Assembly (NCBI RefSeq): GCF_017161425.1
Contig: NZ_CP071057.1
Span: 744,001 to 808,000, forward strand
Source: Marinicauda algicola
Lineage (GTDB): Bacteria > Pseudomonadota > Alphaproteobacteria > Caulobacterales > Maricaulaceae
Direction of reading: 5' to 3'
DNA: 64,000 nucleotides
Positions 48,744-58,641 of the stretch are shown here, piece by piece. The notes under the pieces are model-generated. The model was not told where the DNA came from and did not search any database. It was given only the letters and a program-made list of their open reading frames with translations. The position numbers and the translations under genes were made by a program. The stretch's first letter is position 1. Every line of letters begins with the position of its first letter.

Positions 48744-51143
48744 ATGCTGAGATTGATGAGACGTGTGGGCGGTGCCCTTCTGGCGGCCGCCATGCTGACC
48801 GGCCTTGCTGCGGCACAGGACAATCCGTCCGTGAACCTGCCTGCGGAGGGCCAGGCGGCAGCACCGGCCGCTCCCGTGCGGGAGGAGGCGCGCCAGCCGA
48901 TCCTGCAGATCCTGGTCGAGGGCAATCAGCGCGTGGAGGCGGATACGATCCTCTCCTACCTGCTGATCCAGCCCGGGGATGTGCCCGATCCGCGCCTGAT
49001 CAACCTGTCGATCCAGACGCTGTTCTCCACCGGCCTGTTCTCCGACGTGCGCGTTGCGATCGAGGGGCCGAGCCTGGTGCTCTACGTGGAAGAGAACCCG
49101 GTCGTGAACCGGGTGATCCTGGAAGGCAACCGGGCGATCGACGACGAGAAGATCCTCGAGGAGACCGAAATCCAGCCGCGTGCGATCTTCACACGCGCGC
49201 GCGTCCAGTCCGACGTGCAGCGCATCCTCGAGGTCTATCGCCGCGCGGGACGCTTCGCGGCCCAGGTCACGCCGAAGATCGTGGAGCTGCCGCAGAACCG
49301 GGTCGACCTGATCTTCGAAATCTCCGAGGGACCGGTCACCGGCGTGCGGCGGATCAACATCGTCGGCAACGAGGCCTTCTCCGATCGCGAGCTGCGCGGC
49401 GAGATCGTGACGCGCGAGGCGCGCTGGTGGCGTTTCTTCAGCTCGAACGACAATTACGACCCGGACCGGCTCGAGTACGACCGCGAGCAGTTGCGGACCT
49501 TCTACACCGACCGGGGCTATGCGGACTTCCGCGTGGTTTCCGCCATCGCCGAGCTGACCCCGGACCAGGAAGACTTCTACATCACCTTCAGCGTGGACGA
49601 GGGTGAGCGCTATACCTTCGGCGAGATCAGCGTCACGACCGAGATTCCCGATCTCGACGAGGAATATCTTGCGCGCATCGTCGCGACCCAGCCCGGGCAG
49701 CTCTATGTCGGCAGCCAGATCGAGGACTCGATCGACACGCTGACCTTCGCAGCCGGTGCGGCGGGCTACGCCTTCGTGGACATTCGTCCGCGGGTGGCGA
49801 CCAATCGCGACACGCAGACGGTTGATATCGAGTACGTCATCAACGAAACCCCGCGCGTCTACATCGAGCGCATCGACATCATCGGAAATACGCGCACGCT
49901 CGACCGTGTGATCCGGCGCGAGCTCGAGCTCGTCGAGGGCGATGCCTTCAATCAGGCGCTCGTCGAGTATTCGCGCGGGCGTGTCCGTCAGCTCGGCTTC
50001 TTCGAGGAGGTCGAGGTGGAGCCCGTGCAGGGCAGCTCGGCCGACCGCGCGCAGGTGCGCGTGACGGTGACCGAGCAACCCACCGGCGAACTGGCTTTCG
50101 GCGCGGGCTTTTCCTCCACGGACGCGTTCCTCGTCGATTTCTCGATCTCCGAACGCAATCTGCGAGGCCGGGGTCAGTTCCTGCGCCTGCGCGTCTCTGC
50201 GAGCTCGCGGCGTCAGCAGATCGATATCCGCTTCACCGAGCCGCGCTTCCTCGACCGCAACCTGGCGGCCGGGTTCGACCTGTTCCAGGTGCGCACCGAC
50301 TTCTCGCGAGAGGCCTCTTTCGAGACCGAGTCCACCGGTTTCACCCTGCGCGCGGGCTTCCCGCTGACCCGTTCGGTCTCCGGCGGCGTGAACTACACGC
50401 TCAGGACCGACGAGGTGACGACCTTCCGGGGCGCCACTGCCGCGATCAACCGGGCGGCTGGTTCGCGAGTGACCTCGCTGCTCGGCTACTCCCTCTCCTG
50501 GGACCGCGTCGACAATCGCACTGATCCGCGCAACGGCTTCCGGATCGCGTTCCAGCAGGACTTCGCCGGGTTCGGCGGCGATGTGCGCTATGTGCGCTCC
50601 GAATTGCAGGGCGGCATCTACCGGGATGTGTTCCGCGACGACATCGTCTTCTCGGTGACCGGCGAGACCGGGCTGCTGCTCTCCTGGGGCGGCGACAATG
50701 CCCGCATCAACGACCGCTTCTTCAAGGGTGGCAATTCGTTCCGCGGTTTCGAAACCGCCGGTATCGGCCCGCGGGTCGTGCAGCGCCAGGAGGACACCGA
50801 CGAGCTGTTCTCCGGCGATGCGCTCGGCGGCAATTTCTACGCCATCGGCGCGGTGGAGCTGGCTTTCCCGCTCGGCCTGCCCGAGGAATACGGTATACGG
50901 GGCAGCGTGTTCACCGAATTCGGCACGCTGGGGCTGCTCCCCGATGATGACCAGATCTCCGATGACGGTTCGCCCACGGCCGTGTTCACGGTCGACCGTC
51001 TCGAGCCGCGTGTGTCGGCAGGGGTCAGCATCTTCTGGGATTCGCCGTTCGGTCCGGTGCGCTTCGACTTTGCAGAAGCCTTCGTGAAAGAAGACTATGA
51101 CCGCGCCGAATTCTTCCGCTTCAGCACGAGAACAGGGTTCTAG
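48744..51143 (+). CDS. bamA: Outer membrane protein assembly factor BamA
   Basis: 799 residues from the ATG at 48744 (GGAAGAGG upstream). A signal peptide ends near AAAQ (residue 25). Five POTRA domains follow (about 50-450), e.g. ILVEGNQRVEADTILSYLLIQPGD and the NIVGNEAFSDRELR type repeats. The Omp85 barrel begins near 455 and ends with a C-terminal aromatic residue, FSTRTGF; NDRFFKGGNSFRGFE is the conserved loop-6 (R-G-F) motif. It inserts beta-barrel proteins into the outer membrane. Confidence 0.97.
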   Translation: MLRLMRRVGGALLAAAMLTGLAAAQDNPSVNLPAEGQAAAPAAPVREEARQPILQILVEGNQRVEADTILSYLLIQPGDVPDPRLINLSIQTLFSTGLFSDVRVAIEGPSLVLYVEENPVVNRVILEGNRAIDDEKILEETEIQPRAIFTRARVQSDVQRILEVYRRAGRFAAQVTPKIVELPQNRVDLIFEISEGPVTGVRRINIVGNEAFSDRELRGEIVTREARWWRFFSSNDNYDPDRLEYDREQLRTFYTDRGYADFRVVSAIAELTPDQEDFYITFSVDEGERYTFGEISVTTEIPDLDEEYLARIVATQPGQLYVGSQIEDSIDTLTFAAGAAGYAFVDIRPRVATNRDTQTVDIEYVINETPRVYIERIDIIGNTRTLDRVIRRELELVEGDAFNQALVEYSRGRVRQLGFFEEVEVEPVQGSSADRAQVRVTVTEQPTGELAFGAGFSSTDAFLVDFSISERNLRGRGQFLRLRVSASSRRQQIDIRFTEPRFLDRNLAAGFDLFQVRTDFSREASFETESTGFTLRAGFPLTRSVSGGVNYTLRTDEVTTFRGATAAINRAAGSRVTSLLGYSLSWDRVDNRTDPRNGFRIAFQQDFAGFGGDVRYVRSELQGGIYRDVFRDDIVFSVTGETGLLLSWGGDNARINDRFFKGGNSFRGFETAGIGPRVVQRQEDTDELFSGDALGGNFYAIGAVELAFPLGLPEEYGIRGSVFTEFGTLGLLPDDDQISDDGSPTAVFTVDRLEPRVSAGVSIFWDSPFGPVRFDFAEAFVKEDYDRAEFFRFSTRTGF

Positions 51144-51147
51144 ACCA

Positions 51148-51771
51148 ATGCTTCGTACTCTTCCCGCCCATGTCGGCGCGCGCATGCGCGTCCTCTTCGC
51201 CGCCCTGATCCTCGCGGCCGGCCTGTCCGGCGTGGCGAAGGCCCAGGACGTGCTGGTGATGAACGAGGCGCGCATTCTCACCGAGAGCGCCGTCGGCCAG
51301 CACATCACGTCGCGCATCGAGGCGATCGGCAACGAGATCAATACCGAACTCGCCCCCATCCGCGAGGAAATCCGCACGGAAAGCGAGGCGCTCAATGCCG
51401 AGACGGCTTCGCTGACCGAAGAGGCGATCCAGCAGCGCCCCGACCTCATGCAGCGTTTCCAGGCGCTGCAGGCGCGCGCTCAGCAGTTCGAACAGCTGCG
51501 CCAGGTGCGTCAGCAGGAACTGCAGGTCACCGAGCGGCGCGCCTTCGCGCCGGTGATCCAGGCCCTTCAGAGCATCCTGCAGGAAATCGTCACCGAGCGT
51601 GGCGCTGCCGTGCTGCTCGACCGCTCCGAAGTCGTCTATGCGGCTGATCGCGTGGACATCACGGCGACGGCGATCGACCGGCTCAACCAGCGCATGACCA
51701 CCACTCCGGTCAACCGCGTCCGCCTCTCGGTGAACGAAGCCGGGGAAGTGCAGATCTCCGAAGACCAGTAG
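51148..51771 (+). CDS. skp: OmpH/Skp-like periplasmic chaperone
   Basis: 207 residues from ATG 51148, 4 bp after bamA; ATG 51184 would give a shorter signal peptide (MRVLFAALILAAGLSGVAKAQ) and is a real alternative. The mature protein is mainly coiled-coil helix rich in Gln, Glu and Arg (about 60-150), as in the tentacles of Skp. It would carry unfolded outer-membrane proteins to BamA. Sequence conservation in the family is low, but location between bamA and lpxD is decisive. Confidence 0.85.
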   Translation: MLRTLPAHVGARMRVLFAALILAAGLSGVAKAQDVLVMNEARILTESAVGQHITSRIEAIGNEINTELAPIREEIRTESEALNAETASLTEEAIQQRPDLMQRFQALQARAQQFEQLRQVRQQELQVTERRAFAPVIQALQSILQEIVTERGAAVLLDRSEVVYAADRVDITATAIDRLNQRMTTTPVNRVRLSVNEAGEVQISEDQ

Positions 51772-51785
51772 GCACAGGCGAGTCC

Positions 51786-52820
51786 ATGGCGGCCGATCCG
51801 CGGTTCTACGACGCATTGGGCCCGGTTTCGGCCGCCGAGATCGCTGAGATCGTCACCGGCGAAGTGATTGGCGAGCCGCGTGAGGTCCACGCCATCGCCG
51901 CACCGGCCCAGGCCCGCCCGGGCGATCTGTTCTTCCTGTCCGATCCGCGCGATGCCGATCATGTCGGCGGCGAGGGGGCGATCGTCCTGGTATCGGACCG
52001 GGATGCGGCCCGCAGGCTCGCCGAGCGCGGCCATACCGCGATCTTGACACCGGGCCCGAAGGTAGGACTCGCCAAAGCCGCGGCCCGCCTTGTGCGTCCC
52101 CGGCCGCATATCGGCGAGGCGCTGATCTCGCCCGAGGCGGTGATCGACCCCGCCGCCTGCCTGTCACCGGGGTGTATCGTCGGGCCTGGCGCACGCATTG
52201 CGCCGGGAGCGCAGATCGGCGCGGGCGCGGTAATCGGGCCGGGCGTCGAGATCGGCCAGGATACCCGGATCGGCGCGCGCGCCGTGGTGAGCTTCGCTCT
52301 GGTCGGGGCAAGGGTCGAAATCGGGTCCGGCGCAGTCGTGGGCGAAACCGGCTTCGGACTGGCCTACGAACGCGGCGAAATGCTTACCCTGCCTCATGTC
52401 GGCCGCGTGCTGATCGAGGACGAGGTGACCCTGGGGGCCAACGTCACCGTCGATCGCGGCATGTTCGAGGACACCCGGCTCAATCGTGGCTGCCGGATCG
52501 ACAACCTCTCCCATATCGCCCACAACGTCGAGGTCGGCGAGTTCACGGTGATGGCGGCCTTCGCGGGAATTTCCGGCAGCGTGCGGCTCGGCCGCGGCGT
52601 CCAGTGCGGCGGGCGAACCGGCGTGGCCGACCACCTCTCGATCGGCGATGGAGCGCGCCTAGCCGCGGACAGTGCCGTGATGCGCGACGTCCCCGCGGGG
52701 GAGACCTGGGCGGGTTCACCTGCCCAGCCGATCCGCGAATTCATGCGCGAGATCGCCTGGCTGCGCCGGGAGAGCGCGCGTTCGCGCAAGCGCGGGGAAG
52801 GCGGCGGCAGCGGCGCCTAG
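51786..52820 (+). CDS. lpxD: UDP-3-O-(3-hydroxyacyl)glucosamine N-acyltransferase
   Basis: 344 residues. An N-terminal uridine-binding domain (about 1-105) precedes a left-handed beta helix of hexapeptide repeats (GPGARIAPGAQIGAGAVIGP and following). The catalytic His is in NLSHIAHNVEVGEFTVMAA. C-terminal helices close the trimer. It adds the second acyl chain in lipid A synthesis. The usual next gene fabZ is missing: only 55 bp separate lpxD and lpxA. Confidence 0.96.
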   Translation: MAADPRFYDALGPVSAAEIAEIVTGEVIGEPREVHAIAAPAQARPGDLFFLSDPRDADHVGGEGAIVLVSDRDAARRLAERGHTAILTPGPKVGLAKAAARLVRPRPHIGEALISPEAVIDPAACLSPGCIVGPGARIAPGAQIGAGAVIGPGVEIGQDTRIGARAVVSFALVGARVEIGSGAVVGETGFGLAYERGEMLTLPHVGRVLIEDEVTLGANVTVDRGMFEDTRLNRGCRIDNLSHIAHNVEVGEFTVMAAFAGISGSVRLGRGVQCGGRTGVADHLSIGDGARLAADSAVMRDVPAGETWAGSPAQPIREFMREIAWLRRESARSRKRGEGGGSGA

Positions 52821-52875
52821 ACAGCGGCAAGCGTCGCCGGTAGCAAGGCTGCACCTGAATGCGAGGAGCGCCTGA

Positions 52876-53667
52876 ATGGCTTCGAAGATCCACCCGACCG
52901 CAATCGTCGATCCGGAGGCCTCGATCGGCGAGGATGTAGAGATCGGCCCGTACTGCATCGTCGGGGCCAAGGTGGTTATCAAGGCGCGCACCCGGCTGAT
53001 CTCCCACGTCACGATCTACGGCCGCACCGAGATCGGCGAGGATTGCGCGATCTATCCTTTCGTCGTGCTCGGTTCGCCGCCGCAGGACTTCAAGTACAAG
53101 GGAGGCGATGTCAGCCTCGTCATCGGCCCGCGCAACACGCTGCGCGAACATACCACCATGCATCTGGGCACCGAGAGCGGACGCGGCGTCACGCGGATCG
53201 GTGCCGACGGCTACTACATGGTCGGCTCCCACGTCGCCCATGACTGCATCGTCGGCGACCGCGTGGTGTTCGCCAACAATGCGACGCTCGGCGGCGGGGT
53301 GACGCTCGGCGACTATGTGATCATGGGCGGGCTCGCGGCGATCCACCAGAATTGCCGGGTCGGCCGCCATGCCTTCGTCGGGGCCGGCTCGTCGGTAACC
53401 GGCGACGTCATCCCCTACGGCATGGTCGACAATGACGGCTGGCTGGCCGGCCTCAACCTGGTGGGCCTCAAGCGTCGTGGCTTCAGCCGTGACGTCATTC
53501 ACGACCTGCGTGCGGCATATCGCATGATCTACGCCACGGAAGGCAAGTTCACCGAACGCGTGGAGGACGCTGCCCGCCTGTTCGGCGAGCGCGAGGAGGT
53601 GCGCGAGGTCATCGCCTTCATCCAGACTCCGGCTGCGCGGCCGCTGTGCACGCCGCAGATGCGCTAG
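52876..53667 (+). CDS. lpxA: UDP-N-acetylglucosamine O-acyltransferase
   Basis: 263 residues. Hexapeptide beta helix from the N-terminus (IHPTAIVDPEASIGEDVEIG), catalytic His in GSHVAHDCIVGDRVVFANN, and YGMVDNDGWLAGLNLVGLKRRGFS, the typical pre-helical segment (core GLNLVGLKRRGFS). It starts lipid A synthesis by acylating UDP-GlcNAc. It has GAGGAGCG as RBS and is 4 bp from lpxI. Confidence 0.97.
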   Translation: MASKIHPTAIVDPEASIGEDVEIGPYCIVGAKVVIKARTRLISHVTIYGRTEIGEDCAIYPFVVLGSPPQDFKYKGGDVSLVIGPRNTLREHTTMHLGTESGRGVTRIGADGYYMVGSHVAHDCIVGDRVVFANNATLGGGVTLGDYVIMGGLAAIHQNCRVGRHAFVGAGSSVTGDVIPYGMVDNDGWLAGLNLVGLKRRGFSRDVIHDLRAAYRMIYATEGKFTERVEDAARLFGEREEVREVIAFIQTPAARPLCTPQMR

Positions 53668-53671
53668 CGCC

Positions 53672-54532
53672 ATGGCCTGGTCGCGCCTCGGTCTGATTGC
53701 GGGCGGCGGAGACTTGCCTCGCACGCTTGCCCGGGCGAGCCGCGGGGAGGGGCGGCTCGGTCATGTCGTGGCACTCGAGGGCTTTGCAGATCCCGCGGAT
53801 TTTCCGGGCGCCAGCGTCCGCGGCATCGGTCAGATCGGCCACATGATCTCCGATTTGCGCGGCGCGGGCTGCGACTCGGTCTGCTTCGCGGGCCTGGTAC
53901 GGCGGCCCGACTTTCGCACGTTGAAGCCGGACTGGGAGGGTATGAAGCTCCTGCCGCGCGCACTCGCCGCTGCCGCACGTGGCGATGATGCGCTGCTTCA
54001 GGTGATCGTCTCGGCCTTCGAGCGGGCAGGTTTCGCAGTCATCGGTGCGCACGAGGTCTCCGGCCGGCTGCTCGCGCCTGCCGGCCCGCTCGGGGCGCTT
54101 GCACCGGACGATGCCGCCATCCGCGGCGATATCGCCAAGGCGATGGAGATTGCCGCGCAGATCGGCGCACTCGACATCGGGCAGGGCGCGGTCGTCTGCG
54201 ACGGTCTCGTGCTCGCCGTCGAGGCCCAGGAGGGCACCGACGCCATGCTGGCGCGCGTCGCAGCGCTTCCCGAGAGCGTTCGCGGCACCCCGGCGGCACG
54301 CCGCGGGGTGCTCGCCAAGCGGCCGAAGCCGCAGCAGGACGTGCGCATCGATCTTCCCACGATCGGCGTCTCCACGGTGGAAGGTGCGGCCCGGGCCGGC
54401 CTTGCCGGGATCGCCGTTCCGGCCGGCGGTGCGCTCGTCGTGGATGCCGGCGCCGTGCGCGAGGCGGCTGATGCGACGGGCCTGTTCGTCGTGGGCCTGG
54501 CACCGGACGCGCTCGACGGGGACGGCTCATGA
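53672..54532 (+). CDS. lpxI: UDP-2,3-diacylglucosamine diphosphatase LpxI
   Basis: 286 residues of the former DUF1009 family. RLGLIAGGGDLPRTLARA at the N-terminus, GDDALLQVIVSAFERAGFAVIGAHEV (core GDDALLQVIV) and the C-terminal DLPTIGVSTVEGAARAGLAGIAVPAGG (core TIGVSTVEGAARAG) are its signatures. It makes lipid X by a different attack chemistry from LpxH, and LpxI was first described in Caulobacter. It is coupled to lpxB by a 4-bp overlap. Confidence 0.95.
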   Translation: MAWSRLGLIAGGGDLPRTLARASRGEGRLGHVVALEGFADPADFPGASVRGIGQIGHMISDLRGAGCDSVCFAGLVRRPDFRTLKPDWEGMKLLPRALAAAARGDDALLQVIVSAFERAGFAVIGAHEVSGRLLAPAGPLGALAPDDAAIRGDIAKAMEIAAQIGALDIGQGAVVCDGLVLAVEAQEGTDAMLARVAALPESVRGTPAARRGVLAKRPKPQQDVRIDLPTIGVSTVEGAARAGLAGIAVPAGGALVVDAGAVREAADATGLFVVGLAPDALDGDGS

Positions 54533-55701
54533 GCGGGAAAGACCGGCCTCTTCGCCTCTTTCTCGTCGCCGCGGAGACTTCAGGCGACCTGCTCGGCGCC
54601 GATCTCGCCCGCGCCCTGAAGGCGCAGCGCCCGGACATCGTGCTCGCGGGCGTCGGCGGCGAGGCGATGGCGGAAGAGGGGATCGTCTCGCCCTTCGACA
54701 TTTCCGACCTGTCCATCATCGGCCTCGTCGAAGGCCTGAAGATCCTGAAGATCGTCAAGCAGCGCGCCGAGGAAACGGGCGCGGCCGCCGAAGCCTTCCG
54801 GCCCGATGCCGTCGTACTGATCGACAGCTGGGGCTTCATGCTGCGCGCGGCCTGGCGAATCCGCGAGCGCCTGCCCGACGTACCGCTGATCAAGTATGTC
54901 GGCCCCCAAGTGTTCGCGACCCGGGCCGGCCGGGCCCGCGTGCTGGCCAAGGCGACGGACCATCTTCTCGGCATCCACCCCTTCGACCCGGATTACTTCG
55001 AGCCCGCGGGCCTGCCCACAACCTTCGTCGGCAACCCGGCGCTGGAGCGGCTGAAGCCCGGCGACGGTCCGGCCTTCCGCCGGCGGCACGGGATCGATCC
55101 CGATGTACCCGTCCTGCTCGTGCTGTTCGGCAGCCGGCGAACGGAGATCGACCGGCTCTACGACCGCTTTGCCGAAGCCGCGGCGACTGTCCGCGCCCGC
55201 CATCCGGGCATGAGGCTGGTGACGGTCATACCAGGCTCGGTCGCCGAGAAGGTCGAAGCGCTCCTGCAGGGAGACGAGCGGTTGTCCGGCATCATCGCGG
55301 TACGCGGCGGCGAACGCGCGGATGCCTTCTCCGCCTCCGACGTCGCGCTCGCCTGCTCGGGTACGGTGACGCTGGAACTTGCCCTGTGCGGGGTACCGAC
55401 GGTCACAGGCTACCGGCTCGACTGGCTATCCTGGGCCATCGCGCGCGTCCTGCTGATGCGTTCGCGCTATATCAGCCTGGTCAATATCGCGGCGGACGAG
55501 GAGCTGATCCTGGAATATGTCCAGACGCGCTGTACGCCCGGGATGCTCGCGGACGGCGTGGAGACGCTGCTGCGCGATCCCGCTCGCCGGGCGGAGATCT
55601 CCCGGCGCCTCGTCGAGCAGACGCGCGAGATGAGAGGCGAGGGCGGCTCGCCCTCGGACAATGCCGCGGCCAAGGTGATCGAGATCGCCGAACGGGTATG
55701 A
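54529..55701 (+). CDS. lpxB: Lipid-A-disaccharide synthase
   Basis: 390 residues, GT19 family. LFLVAAETSGDLLGADLARAL at the N-terminus, GVGGEAMAEEG, LIKYVGPQVFATRAGRA and FVGNPALE are conserved; the C-terminal domain has ALACSGTVTLELALCGVPTV, the UDP-binding region. It joins UDP-diacylglucosamine and lipid X. Last gene of the run from rpsB, ending at a terminator. Confidence 0.97.
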   Translation: MSGKDRPLRLFLVAAETSGDLLGADLARALKAQRPDIVLAGVGGEAMAEEGIVSPFDISDLSIIGLVEGLKILKIVKQRAEETGAAAEAFRPDAVVLIDSWGFMLRAAWRIRERLPDVPLIKYVGPQVFATRAGRARVLAKATDHLLGIHPFDPDYFEPAGLPTTFVGNPALERLKPGDGPAFRRRHGIDPDVPVLLVLFGSRRTEIDRLYDRFAEAAATVRARHPGMRLVTVIPGSVAEKVEALLQGDERLSGIIAVRGGERADAFSASDVALACSGTVTLELALCGVPTVTGYRLDWLSWAIARVLLMRSRYISLVNIAADEELILEYVQTRCTPGMLADGVETLLRDPARRAEISRRLVEQTREMRGEGGSPSDNAAAKVIEIAERV

Positions 55702-55704
55702 AAA

Positions 55705-55739
55705 AGCCGGCGCCCCTGGGAAGCGCCGGCTCTTCCTTC
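55705..55739. terminator. Terminator between convergent lpxB and gltA
   Basis: Stem AGCCGGCGC (55705-55713) and GCGCCGGCT (55723-55731), 9-nt loop, followed by CTTCCTTCTT. The A-run before the stem (AAAAA) gives a T-run on the minus strand, so it can serve both directions. Confidence 0.85.
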
Positions 55740-55758
55740 TTGATGAGGGGCGATCGTT

Positions 55759-57063
55759 CTAGCGCTTGGAAACCGGCACGTAGTCGCGCTCGGTCGCGCC
55801 GGTGAAGACCTGGCGGGGACGGCCGATCTTCTGGCTCGGATCCTCGACCATCTCGCTCCATTGCGCGATCCAGCCCGTGGTGCGGGCCAGGGCGAACAGC
55901 ACCGTGAACATCTCGGTCGGAAAGCCCATCGCCTTCAGCGTGATCCCCGAATAGAAGTCGATATTCGGGTAGAGCTTCTTCTCGACGAAATAGTCGTCCT
56001 CAAGGGCGATGCGCTCCAGTTCCATCGCGACCTGCAGGAGCGGCTCCTGGCGCGCGTCGAGCTCGTCGAGCACCTGGTGGCAGGTCTCGCGCATCACCTT
56101 CGCGCGCGGGTCGTAATTCTTGTAGACCCGGTGACCGAAGCCCATCAGGCGGAACGGATCGTCCTTGTCCTTGGCCCGCTTGATGTACTCGGGGATCTTG
56201 TCGACCGAGCCGATCTCGCGAAGCATGTTGAGCGCGGCCTCGTTGGCGCCGCCGTGCGCCGGGCCCCAGAGCGAGGCGATGCCCGATGCGATGCACGCGA
56301 ACGGATTGGCCCCCGAGGAGCCGGCAAGACGCACTGTCGAGGTCGAGGCATTCTGCTCGTGGTCGGCGTGCAGGATGAAGATCTTGTCCATCGCCTTGGC
56401 GAGCGTGGGAGAGACCTCGTAGGGTTCGGCCGGCACCGCGAAGCACATGCGCAGGAAGTTCGAGGCGTAGTCGAGTTCGTTGAGCGGGCTGATGAAGGGC
56501 TGACCCACCGAATACTTGTAGGCGCGCGCCGCGATCGTCGGCATCTTGGCGATCATACGGTGGCTGGCGATCTTGCGGGCCTCGGGATCGTCGATATCGA
56601 TGGAGTCGTGATAGAAGGCCGACAGCGCCCCCACCGTCGCGACCATTATGGCCATCGGGTGCGCGTCGCGGCGGAAGCCCCGGAAGAACTGGTCGAACTG
56701 GTCGTGCAGCATGGTGTGCCGGCGGATCGTCCAGTCGAAGTTCTTCAGCGTGGCGGCATCGGGCAACTCGCCATGCATCAGCAGGTAGGCGACCTCGATG
56801 AAGTTCGACTGTTCGGCCAACTGGTCGATGGGATAGCCGCGGTAGAGCAGCGTACCTTCATCCCCGTCGATATAGGTGATCTGGCTCTCGCAGCTCGCCG
56901 TGGAGGTGAAGCCGGGATCGAAGGTGAAGACGCCCGCCTTCCTGTAAAGCGTGCGAATGTCGATGACGTCGGGCCCGATCGAGCCGCCGAGGATAGGCAG
57001 TTCGTAGGTCTCCCCGTTGATCCTGAGCTCGGCGGTGCCTTTCTTTTCGGCCTTGTTTTCCAT
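55759..57063 (-). CDS. gltA: Citrate synthase (type II, hexameric)
   Basis: 434 residues. Catalytic residues are within [19 protein letters not shown] (first His), [15 protein letters not shown] (second His) and [15 protein letters not shown] with the Asp further on. The N-terminal beta domain ([20 protein letters not shown]) is that of the NADH-sensitive proteobacterial enzymes. It condenses oxaloacetate and acetyl-CoA. It is transcribed after gltX with a 79-bp gap. Confidence 0.97.
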   Translation of the reverse strand: MENKAEKKGTAELRINGETYELPILGGSIGPDVIDIRTLYRKAGVFTFDPGFTSTASCESQITYIDGDEGTLLYRGYPIDQLAEQSNFIEVAYLLMHGELPDAATLKNFDWTIRRHTMLHDQFDQFFRGFRRDAHPMAIMVATVGALSAFYHDSIDIDDPEARKIASHRMIAKMPTIAARAYKYSVGQPFISPLNELDYASNFLRMCFAVPAEPYEVSPTLAKAMDKIFILHADHEQNASTSTVRLAGSSGANPFACIASGIASLWGPAHGGANEAALNMLREIGSVDKIPEYIKRAKDKDDPFRLMGFGHRVYKNYDPRAKVMRETCHQVLDELDARQEPLLQVAMELERIALEDDYFVEKKLYPNIDFYSGITLKAMGFPTEMFTVLFALARTTGWIAQWSEMVEDPSQKIGRPRQVFTGATERDYVPVSKR

Positions 57064-57142
57064 CTTCCAACCCCTTCGTCTCGAGGCAATCCGCGATTGC
57101 CGGGATGGGCGCCGTATCAGTGAGGGCGGCGCCGTCGATTGT

Positions 57143-58588
57143 CTAGACCTGATCGTCCAGGCGGGCGAGGCTTTCCTCTTTGCCCAGGACGGCCAGTACG
57201 AAACTCATGTCCGGTGCCGGCGCACCGCCGGTGAGCGCGGCGCGAAGCGGCATGCCCACCTTGCCGAATCCGACCTCCTCGTCCTCGGCGAAGCGCTTGA
57301 GTGCCGCGCCGAGTTCCGGCTCGTTCCAGTCCCCGTGCCGCGCCAGAACCTCGCGCAGCCGCGACAGGCGCGCACGCGCCTCATCGTCGAGGGCCTTGGC
57401 GGATTTTCCTTCCAGCGCGATCGGCCGGGGGCGAAGCAGAAAATAGACCTGCTCCTCGAGTTCGGCGAGGGTTTTCGCGCGCTCCTTCAGCAGTCCCATC
57501 GCCGCCCGCACCCAGGCGCGTGCCGCCTCGTCGGTGCGCAGGCCCTCGCGGGCCTCGAGGCGCTCGAACAGCAGGGCGGTGAGGCGGTCGTCGTCGGCGC
57601 GCTTCATGTGGAAGGCGTTGACGCTCGCCATCTTGTCGAAATCCAGCCGGGCGGGCGCCTTGTTGAGCCCGTCGAGATCGAAGGCCTGCACCATCTCCTC
57701 GTCGGTGAACAGCTCCTTGTCGCCCTTTGCCCAGCCAAGGCGCAGCAGATAATTGCGCAGGCCCTCGGGCAGATAGCCCATGTCGCGATAGGCCTCGACG
57801 CCGAGCGCGCCATGGCGCTTGGACAGCTTCTTGCCATCGGGCCCGTGAATCAGCGGGATGTGCGCGAACACCGGCACGTCCCAGCCGAGCGCCTCGTAGA
57901 TCTGGTACTGGCGCGCGGCGTTCGTCAGGTGATCGTCGCCGCGGATGATGTGCGTGACGCCCATGTCGTGATCGTCCACGACGACGGCGAGATTGTAGGT
58001 CGGCGTTCCGTCGGCGCGCAGCAGAACGAGATCGTCGAACTCCTTCGCCGCCCAGCGGACCTCGCCCTGCACCTCGTCCTGGATCGTCACGCCGGTCTCG
58101 GGCGCGCGGAAGCGGACGGTGTAGGCCGCGCCGGCCGGTGCGCCCGAGGCGTCGCGGTCGCGCCAGGGCGAGCGCAGGGCGCGGCCTTCCTTGAAAGCCT
58201 CTTCACGCAGGGCCTCGACCTCCTCGGGGGTGCAGAAGCACTTGAAGGCCCGGCCCCTGGCAAGAAGCGCGTTCACGGCCTCGCGATGGCGCTCGACGCG
58301 TGCGAACTGCGAAACCGGCTCGCCATCCCAGTCGAGACCGAGCCATCGCAGCCCATCTATGATCGCCTCGATCGCCGCATCGGTGGATCGCGCCCGGTCG
58401 GTATCCTCGATGCGCAGCTTGAACTGCCCCCCGTGATGGCGCGCGAAGAGCGAGCAGAACAGTGCGGTGCGGGCCCCTCCGATATGGAGATAGCCGGTCG
58501 GGGAGGGCGCGAAGCGGGTGATGACGGTCTGGCTTTGTTGCACTTGCGAAATCTTGCTGCGCTGCGGTGGAAGCCGGTTCATTAGCAT
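57143..58588 (-). CDS. gltX: Glutamyl-tRNA synthetase
   Basis: 481 residues if ATG 58588 (MLMNRL) is used; ATG 58582 and a GTG 14 codons further in are alternatives because no strong Shine-Dalgarno marks the start. Class I signatures: [20 protein letters not shown] (HIGH-type) and [13 protein letters not shown] (KMSKS-type). FRIEDTD is present as [11 protein letters not shown]. The C-terminal anticodon domain is full length. It charges tRNA-Glu and may also misacylate tRNA-Gln where GatCAB is used. Divergent from comEC. Confidence 0.95.
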   Translation of the reverse strand: MLMNRLPPQRSKISQVQQSQTVITRFAPSPTGYLHIGGARTALFCSLFARHHGGQFKLRIEDTDRARSTDAAIEAIIDGLRWLGLDWDGEPVSQFARVERHREAVNALLARGRAFKCFCTPEEVEALREEAFKEGRALRSPWRDRDASGAPAGAAYTVRFRAPETGVTIQDEVQGEVRWAAKEFDDLVLLRADGTPTYNLAVVVDDHDMGVTHIIRGDDHLTNAARQYQIYEALGWDVPVFAHIPLIHGPDGKKLSKRHGALGVEAYRDMGYLPEGLRNYLLRLGWAKGDKELFTDEEMVQAFDLDGLNKAPARLDFDKMASVNAFHMKRADDDRLTALLFERLEAREGLRTDEAARAWVRAAMGLLKERAKTLAELEEQVYFLLRPRPIALEGKSAKALDDEARARLSRLREVLARHGDWNEPELGAALKRFAEDEEVGFGKVGMPLRAALTGGAPAPDMSFVLAVLGKEESLARLDDQV

Positions 58589-58641
58589 GCGAGCGCCAAA
58601 AAGGGATAGTGTGCGCCTGAACTCTTTTGCGGGCAGCACGA

